Shown: piece by piece, positions 13,490 to 19,232 of the stretch
Layout: each line of letters starts with the position of its first letter
How positions within the stretch are numbered: the stretch's first letter is position 1
Origin: a virus
DNA: 22,624 nt
Strand: one strand, 5' to 3'
Virus record (IMG/VR): IMGVR_UViG_3300008459_000439
Span: 1 to 22,624 of that record
The notes under the pieces: generated by a model
Told to the model about the DNA's origin: nothing
Databases searched by the model: none
The model's input: the letters and a program-made list of their open reading frames with translations, nothing else
Made by a program: the position numbers and the translations under genes

Positions 13490-15364
13490 ATGGCAAATCC
13501 ATTAAAAGTTCTAACTCAACTAAGTGCTTCAAAAGAAGCACAATTTGCTGATGTAGTTGAGATGCAAAAGACCGTTACACTATCAGGTGCTGAAGCAGAC
13601 CTAATAGTAAGCGGCGGTGGTGAAATTAGCGGTTCAGGTGAACTAAAGATTGCTGGTGCTTCACAACTAGGTTCAACCCTAGCTGTTCAAGGTGATGCAA
13701 ACCTAGCTTCAAAACTAGATGTCAAAGGAGCTTCTGCTCTAAGTGGCACTCTAGGTGTTGTTGGTGCTGCTGACCTACAAAGCACACTAGCAGTAGCTGG
13801 TGCAGCTGATCTAAATGGTGCTCTAGATGTTCAAGGTGCTGCTAACTTCCAAGATAATGTTGGCGTTAGCGGTTCACTAAAGTCAGTAGGCGAAATCAGT
13901 GGTTCTGCCGCATTAAACATCGGTGGTGCTGCTCATATCGTTGGTGCTGCACAACTAGATTCAACCCTAAATGTTAGCGGAAACGTACAACTAGATGCAA
14001 ATCTAAACGTTGACGGTGCTGCTGATTTTGACAGTACTCTAGATGTTGCTGGAAACGTAACTTTCCAAGCTTCTGCATCAATCCAAGGTGATCTAACTGT
14101 TCAAGGTGACTTATTCGTTGAAGGAACCAGAACTTTCCTAAACACCAACGAACTAAGAGTTGAAGACAAAAACATCCTAATAGCTAGCTCCTCAATGCCA
14201 GTTGATAGCAGTACTGCTGATGGTGCTGGTATTACTGTTATGGGTTCTACCACCAATAAAGAATTTAAGTGGTTAGATGCAACCCAAGCTTGGACTTCTT
14301 CAGAACACATGGATCTTGCCGCTGGTAAGGTTTATAAAATTGCTGGCGAAGAAGTACTAGCTAAAAATGCTTCAGCTGCCAAACTATCATTAAACGGTGG
14401 TTCTGCTCAAATAGCAGTTTCTTCAAGCACTGTAGCTATCGCTGGTGATCTATCACTAGCTGACGATCTAGATGTTGCTGGTTACATCCACGCTGGTGGT
14501 GAAATCAGTGGTTCTGGTGAACTAAAGATCGCTGGTGCTGCAGATCTAAACGGAGCGCTAGATGTTGCAGGTATTGCTACTTTCCAAGCTGCAGTTTCAG
14601 CTTCAGCAAATGTCGATGTTGCTGGTTTCTTAAATGTTAATGCCGCTAATGGTATTAAACTAGGTGGAGTTGACACCATCAAGAAAGACGCTGGAAATCT
14701 ATATGTTTACGGTCCAAATGAAAGAACCATAGAAATGACCTCAGTTAGTACTACTGTATACGGTGGTCTTCTATCTAATGATGCATTTGCAGCCAACGGG
14801 GTATCAAATTTTAATGCTGCTATCACTGCTTCTGCTGGAGTTGATATTGCTGGCGCTCTACACGTAGTAGACAGTGTGGATTTTGATTCAACCCTAAATG
14901 TTGATGGCGAAGCTGATTTCCAAGCAGCTGCTGATTTCCATGCAGACGTTGCAATGGATGCCGCTCTAAACCTAAGCGGTTCAGCATTTATCAACATCGC
15001 AACCCCAGTTGTGGCTGGCAAATACAACGTCAATGACGCGATCCGCGCTCTAGACGCCAAAGCTGGTCAACAAGCAAGCGATATCAATAATGCTTATGCA
15101 AATCTACGTTATCTAGCTTCAGCAAGCTTCGATGGAAATGGCATGGCTGCATTCACCTCAAGCTTTGCAGCTGCTTCAATTCACCAAGTAACCGTAGACG
15201 TACTAGTACAAGCTGGTGGAAGTGGTCCATGGACCAACGATCTAGTTTCCGTACAAGTAAAAGAAGCAGGTTCATACGTTGGCTTTGAAATCTCTGCTCC
15301 AGCAATGGGTGCAAGCGACAAAGTACGTATCATCGCTGTCAAAGAAAGCGGTTCACTAGCGTAA
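13490..15364 (+). CDS. Beta-helix-like fibre/appendage protein, likely highly expressed
   Basis: The 624-codon frame starts at ATG 13490. Residues 57-212 are 13 tandem 12-residue units of the type AADLNGALDVQG, expected to stack as a beta-helix or beta-roll shaft. Then comes a module known from phage fibres: EGTRTFLNTNELRVEDKNI, ADGAGITVMGS, WLDATQAWTSSEH, and AAGKVYKIAGEEVL. A second shaft block follows from about residue 315 (repeating GGEISGSGELKIAGA), and the last 100 residues hold YNVNDAIRALDAKAG (a likely short coiled coil) and a distinct beta domain with GSGPWTNDLVSVQVKE and DKVRIIAVKE. The gene stands alone between a hairpin and a strong terminator, is clearly richer in G+C and Ala/Gly than its neighbours, and uses CTA for nearly all leucines. 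I infer an abundant filament or decoration on the virion; recent acquisition is an alternative. Confidence 0.85.
   Translation: MANPLKVLTQLSASKEAQFADVVEMQKTVTLSGAEADLIVSGGGEISGSGELKIAGASQLGSTLAVQGDANLASKLDVKGASALSGTLGVVGAADLQSTLAVAGAADLNGALDVQGAANFQDNVGVSGSLKSVGEISGSAALNIGGAAHIVGAAQLDSTLNVSGNVQLDANLNVDGAADFDSTLDVAGNVTFQASASIQGDLTVQGDLFVEGTRTFLNTNELRVEDKNILIASSSMPVDSSTADGAGITVMGSTTNKEFKWLDATQAWTSSEHMDLAAGKVYKIAGEEVLAKNASAAKLSLNGGSAQIAVSSSTVAIAGDLSLADDLDVAGYIHAGGEISGSGELKIAGAADLNGALDVAGIATFQAAVSASANVDVAGFLNVNAANGIKLGGVDTIKKDAGNLYVYGPNERTIEMTSVSTTVYGGLLSNDAFAANGVSNFNAAITASAGVDIAGALHVVDSVDFDSTLNVDGEADFQAAADFHADVAMDAALNLSGSAFINIATPVVAGKYNVNDAIRALDAKAGQQASDINNAYANLRYLASASFDGNGMAAFTSSFAAASIHQVTVDVLVQAGGSGPWTNDLVSVQVKEAGSYVGFEISAPAMGASDKVRIIAVKESGSLA
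13616..13660 (+). repeat. 45-bp diverged repeat, copy 1
   Basis: Encodes GGEISGSGELKIAGA (residues 43-57), identical in protein to 14495-14539. The two DNA copies differ at four positions, all silent (ATT/ATC, AGC/AGT, TCA/TCT, ATT/ATC). It marks the start of the first repeat shaft. Confidence 0.88.
13658..14125 (+). repeat. Thirteen 36-nt coding repeats (12-residue rungs)
   Basis: Residues 57-212 divide into 12-residue units of the form A-A-D-L-x-x-x-L-x-V-x-G. Most units fit cleanly; an 18-residue plus 6-residue pair in the middle (129-152) keeps the overall 12-residue register, so the block is exactly 13 units. Hydrophobic residues alternate at positions 4, 8 and 10 and Gly closes each unit, as expected for stacked beta rungs. 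Confidence 0.82.
14495..14539 (+). repeat. 45-bp diverged repeat, copy 2
   Basis: Encodes residues 336-350 (GGEISGSGELKIAGA), identical in protein to 13616-13660 and different at four silent positions. It opens the second repeat shaft, followed again by AADLNGALDV as in the first shaft. Confidence 0.88.
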
Positions 15365-15387
15365 TAAATCTCTAGAATAATCTAGAA

Positions 15388-15421
15388 AAAAGCGGCAGGG
15401 CAGAAATGCTCTGTCGCTTTT
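15388..15421 (+). terminator. Strong intrinsic terminator with GAAA tetraloop
   Basis: AAAAGCGGCAGGGCA (15388-15402) pairs with TGCTCTGTCGCTTTT (15407-15421) over 15 positions with two G-U wobbles and a GAAA (GNRA-type) loop, ending in a T run. It lies 24 bases after the stop of the 13490 gene. The A-tract before the stem mirrors the T-tract, so it could also act on the other strand, but no gene converges on it. Two TCTAGA hexamers (15371 and 15381) lie just upstream, with no role I can assign. Confidence 0.85.
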
Positions 15422-15451
15422 GTTATTATATGACTATTTATTCGTAGAATT

Positions 15452-15498
15452 TTAAAAGAATCAGTATTATATATTATAATTGTGATATTTATAAAATA
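15452..15498 (+). promoter_or_regulatory. Candidate promoter region for the second fibre run
   Basis: This region lies in the only sizeable gap after the terminator and holds two alternatives. TTAAAA (15452-15457), 17 bases, then a perfect TATAAT (15475-15480) fits a sigma70-type promoter with a 4/6 -35. TATAAAATA (15490-15498) resembles a T4-type late core, 22 bases before ATG 15521. AT-richness makes either match weak on its own; a new promoter here is expected because transcription from the 13490 gene should stop at 15388-15421. Confidence 0.4.
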
Positions 15499-15520
15499 TG
15501 TTTAGAAAGAGAAGCAATTA

Positions 15521-16651
15521 ATGTCAATATGCCTTCCGAACCTAAGAAGCACATCTGTTTTTAAAGTATATTACGGCGGAACAGGACAAACATCACTAAC
15601 AGAAGGTGGAGTTGTTATTGGAAACGGAACTGATGCAGTACGATGCATCACCGGATCCGAAGGTCAAGTGCTAACTTGGGATAGTGAACAAAATACGTGG
15701 GTTGCAAAAGACCCAACAGGTGGAACTGGTGGTGGAACAGGAGGATCTGTTCCAGATATCGTTATTGCTCCTCAAAACAATACGCCAACTGAAATTAGAA
15801 AATATAAATTTTCAAACATCTCTAATTCTAGAGAAATAATGAAAAATAAGCATCCTTTGATAGATTGGACAAATTCTTCTAGTGGATCTTTTAGAATATG
15901 TGCATATAATCCAAATAGAAAATATTTATCTGTCTATAATGATTCTAATGATGATTTATATATTTCTTTGAGCGAAGATGAGAATCCAAACATACAAATA
16001 GATTTTGAAAATATTAATGATATTGATGATTTACGTATAAAATATAATTATGTATCATCTTCTATAGAGAGAGAACTTTTTAATTATTCCTATTCTGATT
16101 TACAAAATCATTATTCGTATCATACTCACAGTAATAATCCTTCAACTAAGCTTGGTTACGGAAAAAATGTTGTTTTAACAACATGTAATAGTATAACAAG
16201 TATATACCTAAATCTAACTCCAGACTTTTATTCTAATAATTTAAATATAAATCTAGATAATGAAGTATCGACAGGGTCTTTTACAATATTTTTATCAAAT
16301 TCTTCCGGTATACGCAGTTCTACAAAATTTAATTTGACATCTTCCTATACTGATGAAAAATATCAAAATTTAAAATATAGTATCTATACAAAAGTCTCAT
16401 CATCTAGCGAATTTATTAGTAGCAGTTTAAACACAAGTTCAGTACAATCAGAAAATATAAACGGTTTTGATTTTTATCATTTAGGAGAGTTTTCTAGAAA
16501 AGAAACACCTCCTGATGATTTTTCATATGCTATTTCTGCGGGAGAATCTTTATTAATAAGTGATAGCGATGCTGTTTTAACAATGTTTGGGTATTTTAAA
16601 GAGCCTAAAAATGTTACAGAGATAAAGGCTAGAGTTACAGAGGCAATATAA
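15521..16651 (+). CDS. Fibre-associated virion protein with GGTGQTSL N-terminal module
   Basis: The 376-codon frame starts at ATG 15521 with a modest AGAAAGAGAAG tract upstream. Residues 17-64 hold YYGGTGQTSLTEGGVVIGNG and then VLTWDSEQNTWVAKD, a repeat type frequent in phage tail fibres; the same module, diverged, opens the next protein (residues 40-89). A Gly/Thr linker follows (DPTGGTGGGTGGS, 64-76). The remainder is beta-rich. Motifs at 136-151 (LSVYNDSNDDLYISLS) and 330-358 (PPDDFSYAISAG, then LTMFGYFKEP) match the C-terminal domain of the 7161-7709 protein, with about 180 extra Ser/Asn/Tyr-rich residues between them here. It is the first gene after the terminator and likely the first of a new transcript. 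Role inferred: adaptor or fibre-base protein. Confidence 0.75.
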   Translation: MSICLPNLRSTSVFKVYYGGTGQTSLTEGGVVIGNGTDAVRCITGSEGQVLTWDSEQNTWVAKDPTGGTGGGTGGSVPDIVIAPQNNTPTEIRKYKFSNISNSREIMKNKHPLIDWTNSSSGSFRICAYNPNRKYLSVYNDSNDDLYISLSEDENPNIQIDFENINDIDDLRIKYNYVSSSIERELFNYSYSDLQNHYSYHTHSNNPSTKLGYGKNVVLTTCNSITSIYLNLTPDFYSNNLNINLDNEVSTGSFTIFLSNSSGIRSSTKFNLTSSYTDEKYQNLKYSIYTKVSSSSEFISSSLNTSSVQSENINGFDFYHLGEFSRKETPPDDFSYAISAGESLLISDSDAVLTMFGYFKEPKNVTEIKARVTEAI

Positions 16652-16652
16652 C

Positions 16653-18758
16653 ATGGCTTATGATCCAAATAATACCTTTATAATTGACTTAAAACTTACA
16701 GAAGATTTATCTGGTAGTTTATACGAGCCATATGTTATATCTGTAGAACACGTAGTCTCTGGTGTTTTAAATGTGCTAAATGGAGGTTTAGGTTCATCAT
16801 CAATCCCATATGGATCTATTATCGTAGGAAACAATTCTGACGTTCCTGTATTTTTAACCGGATCTTCTAACGACATCTTAATGTGGTCCCAGGAGTCCTC
16901 TTCTTGGATTGCAAAAAATATAGATATAGTTGAAAGTATAGATATAACTTCTGACCAAAATAATATATTTTCTATCGAAGATATATCTGTTGGAGAAGAA
17001 AAAAAGTTCAATATAACATTTTTAACTCAATCATATGGGTTATTTTTAGCATCTCCATCTGCAAGTAATGGTAGTCTAATTCTCAGAAGAATACAAAAAG
17101 AGGATCTTCCAAGTATATTTGAAAATATAACAGTTATAGACTCTGAATTTAGTGGCACTTTTACGGGTAGTGTACTTGCAACAAAATTAATTGCAGATGG
17201 CTCACAGCTATATAACATTTCTTCATCTCAAATAATTGATTTTGAAGAAAGAGTGACAGATATAGCTACATCTTTACCAAATATTTATAGTAATATTTAC
17301 GCTCAAACTGCTAGTTTTGTGAATGCAAACATAGAAAATGCTAATATATCTGGTAGCTTTATTGGAGACGGCTCCGGTATTGTTGGAATAGTTACAACTA
17401 ATATAGTAAATTTTTCTGATGAAGTTAGAGGGCAATTTTCTGCTGGGTCTGGCATACTAATTGAGAGCGGCAATATATCAGCGCCTTTAGCTAGTTTAGA
17501 GATCGTATCTGGTGATACTAATATAAATATTTCTTCCTCTTTAACGGAAAGAATAGTTACATTATCAAGCAGCGTTACTTTATCTAATTTAACAGCAAGT
17601 AATGCAAGCATTAACTCTTTAACTACTAACATATTAAATATAAACAATTTAAATTCACAAATTATATCATCTTCATATATAACAGGCAATATGTATGGGT
17701 CTTTTTTTGGATCTTATTCTGGTTCTGGCAATTTAATTTCTTCTATACCCAATTCCTCTCTTGTTAATGATAGTATTTTTATTAATGGAAACGCAATTAA
17801 ATTAGGTGAAAGTGTACAAGTTTCCGGAATTTCTTCGGTATCTTCATCTAATCCAAACATAATAACAAATTTATCTGGTAGTGTTGTTGAAATAGGTTTA
17901 CAAAACAATTTATCCATTCCATACGTAAGTTCACAATATTTATCTTCGAGCGAGATTTATGGTGGTAAATATTATGGCGATGGCAGCTCTTTGACAAATA
18001 TTAATTTATCAGATCCGCAAATCTTAAGATCGTTGTTATTAGTAGAGCAATATAATATTGTAACATCTTCAGATGGAGAAATAAGATTAAATAGAAATAT
18101 AGACGTTGATATAGTTACATCCAGTATCGTAAGATCAACTAATATTATTTGTAATGATACTGTTTATTCAGATTTAGTGAGCAGTTCTAATTTTTATGGT
18201 AATGGTTTCAACATTTATAATATAGATGCAAAAAAGATAGTAAATCCAAATGATATTTTTGAATCTCTTGTTTTTGTAGGTGGAAATAATATACAAACTC
18301 AAACAGACATTTCTGGTACTACCGTAGTAGATTTAAATAACGACATATCCGTCACTACGGTTACTGCGTCTTTTAGTGGAGATGGAAAAAATATTACAAA
18401 TTTAACATCTCCAAGATATAAAATTGTAAACGGTTCTGGTTTTTCTATTGGTGATGTTGTTTGCTATACAACAAGTGGATTAAATAAAGCAGACTACAGA
18501 TATGATTCAACAAATAACCCAATAGGAATAATATCAAATATATCTGGTAATTTCTTAAGTGTTCAGTTAGATGGTGAAATCTATATTGATAATTTAAACT
18601 CTAGTTCATTATCTGGTAAAATATTTTATTTAGGCCCAACTGGATCTGTCTTACAGTATGGTTCCATCAACTCTGGTAATTTTGCAGTAAAAGTTGGAAC
18701 ATGCACAGAATCAGGCAAACTTATGATTGATTTTAAAAAACTTTGGAAGGTAAAATAG
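16653..18758 (+). CDS. Tail fibre protein (701 aa)
   Basis: The frame starts at ATG 16653, one base after the previous stop, with AGAGG at 16639-16643. The N-terminal module (LNGGLGSSSIPYGSIIVGNN, then LMWSQESSSWIAKN, residues 42-89) matches residues 17-64 of the preceding protein. The body repeats the F-x-G-x-G-x-x-L-x-x-I fibre unit: GSFIGDGSGIVGI, GSYSGSGNLISSI, KYYGDGSSLTNI, NFYGNGFNIYNI, and SFSGDGKNITNL. EVRGQFSAGSGI (257-268) is shared with the 10413 fibre. Residues 587-701 form a beta-barrel-like end: YKIVNGSGFSIGDVVCYTTS, IGIISNISGNFLSVQLDGEI, and FAVKVGTCTESGKLMIDF. This end is like domains found on fibres and decoration proteins. A trimeric tail fibre is likely; the target is unknown. 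Confidence 0.83.
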   Translation: MAYDPNNTFIIDLKLTEDLSGSLYEPYVISVEHVVSGVLNVLNGGLGSSSIPYGSIIVGNNSDVPVFLTGSSNDILMWSQESSSWIAKNIDIVESIDITSDQNNIFSIEDISVGEEKKFNITFLTQSYGLFLASPSASNGSLILRRIQKEDLPSIFENITVIDSEFSGTFTGSVLATKLIADGSQLYNISSSQIIDFEERVTDIATSLPNIYSNIYAQTASFVNANIENANISGSFIGDGSGIVGIVTTNIVNFSDEVRGQFSAGSGILIESGNISAPLASLEIVSGDTNINISSSLTERIVTLSSSVTLSNLTASNASINSLTTNILNINNLNSQIISSSYITGNMYGSFFGSYSGSGNLISSIPNSSLVNDSIFINGNAIKLGESVQVSGISSVSSSNPNIITNLSGSVVEIGLQNNLSIPYVSSQYLSSSEIYGGKYYGDGSSLTNINLSDPQILRSLLLVEQYNIVTSSDGEIRLNRNIDVDIVTSSIVRSTNIICNDTVYSDLVSSSNFYGNGFNIYNIDAKKIVNPNDIFESLVFVGGNNIQTQTDISGTTVVDLNNDISVTTVTASFSGDGKNITNLTSPRYKIVNGSGFSIGDVVCYTTSGLNKADYRYDSTNNPIGIISNISGNFLSVQLDGEIYIDNLNSSSLSGKIFYLGPTGSVLQYGSINSGNFAVKVGTCTESGKLMIDFKKLWKVK

Positions 18759-18785
18759 TTATATTGTGTACTATTTAACGTAAAA

Positions 18786-19229
18786 ATGCCAACCACGATC
18801 TTAAAAAGACAAAAAATTGCCGTTGTAAAGCCAGTTGTTTCTACAACGGTATTTCCTTTTATATTAGATAGATCAATAAAAAGTACAAACAATGCATTTG
18901 TAGGAAGAATAATAAGACCAATTAGTGAATTTTCAATAGTAAGTTTTGTATTAAATTTTCAATGCGAAGTACCAAAAAAAATAAATGGAGATAGTTCACT
19001 AACGATAGAATATACATGCAGATTGTTGGGTGGAGTTGACATAGTTCCAATTAATACAAATATTTTAACTATTACACCTGGCGATACATCACTTAAAGCA
19101 TACGATATACAATTTCCATCAAGCGATAATACTGTGTTATCAGTAACAGTTTCAGCTAAAAATAACACTAGTTTATCGACTTATATGAACAAAATAACTT
19201 TAGCATATTTAGAAATGAAAGAGGAGTAA
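18786..19229 (+). CDS. Unrecognised small beta-rich virion protein
   Basis: The 147-codon frame starts at ATG 18786 with no visible Shine-Dalgarno sequence (TTTAACGTAAAA before it), 27 bases after the previous stop. The protein begins with a basic segment (MPTTILKRQKIAVVK), and the rest is predicted beta strands: PISEFSIVSFVLNFQCEV, SSLTIEYTCRLLGGVDIVPI, NTVLSVTVSAKNNTSL, and a final ITLAYLEMKEE. The size and strand pattern fit a single beta-sandwich domain, such as a small fibre cap, collar or adaptor. I recognise no family. The next gene's GAGGAG overlaps this gene's final codons, so the two are co-translated. The start is the least certain part; no earlier ATG in frame is available after the upstream stop. 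Confidence 0.6.
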   Translation: MPTTILKRQKIAVVKPVVSTTVFPFILDRSIKSTNNAFVGRIIRPISEFSIVSFVLNFQCEVPKKINGDSSLTIEYTCRLLGGVDIVPINTNILTITPGDTSLKAYDIQFPSSDNTVLSVTVSAKNNTSLSTYMNKITLAYLEMKEE

Positions 19230-19232
19230 AAA

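Noticed and set aside
14707-15060. 117-codon open frame on the - strand within the 624-aa gene
   Set aside because: It is a mirror of the repetitive, Ala-rich coding strand, has no ribosome binding site or domain, and similar shadow frames appear opposite other parts of the same gene.
17303-17689. 128-codon open frame on the - strand
   Set aside because: It lies fully opposite a clearly coding fibre gene, its composition is that of an antisense shadow, and no promoter or start signal supports it.
18753-18776. AAATAGT/ACTATTT inverted repeat after the 701-aa gene
   Set aside because: Only 7 AT pairs with a 10-base loop and no T tract; too weak to call a terminator or operator in AT-rich DNA.
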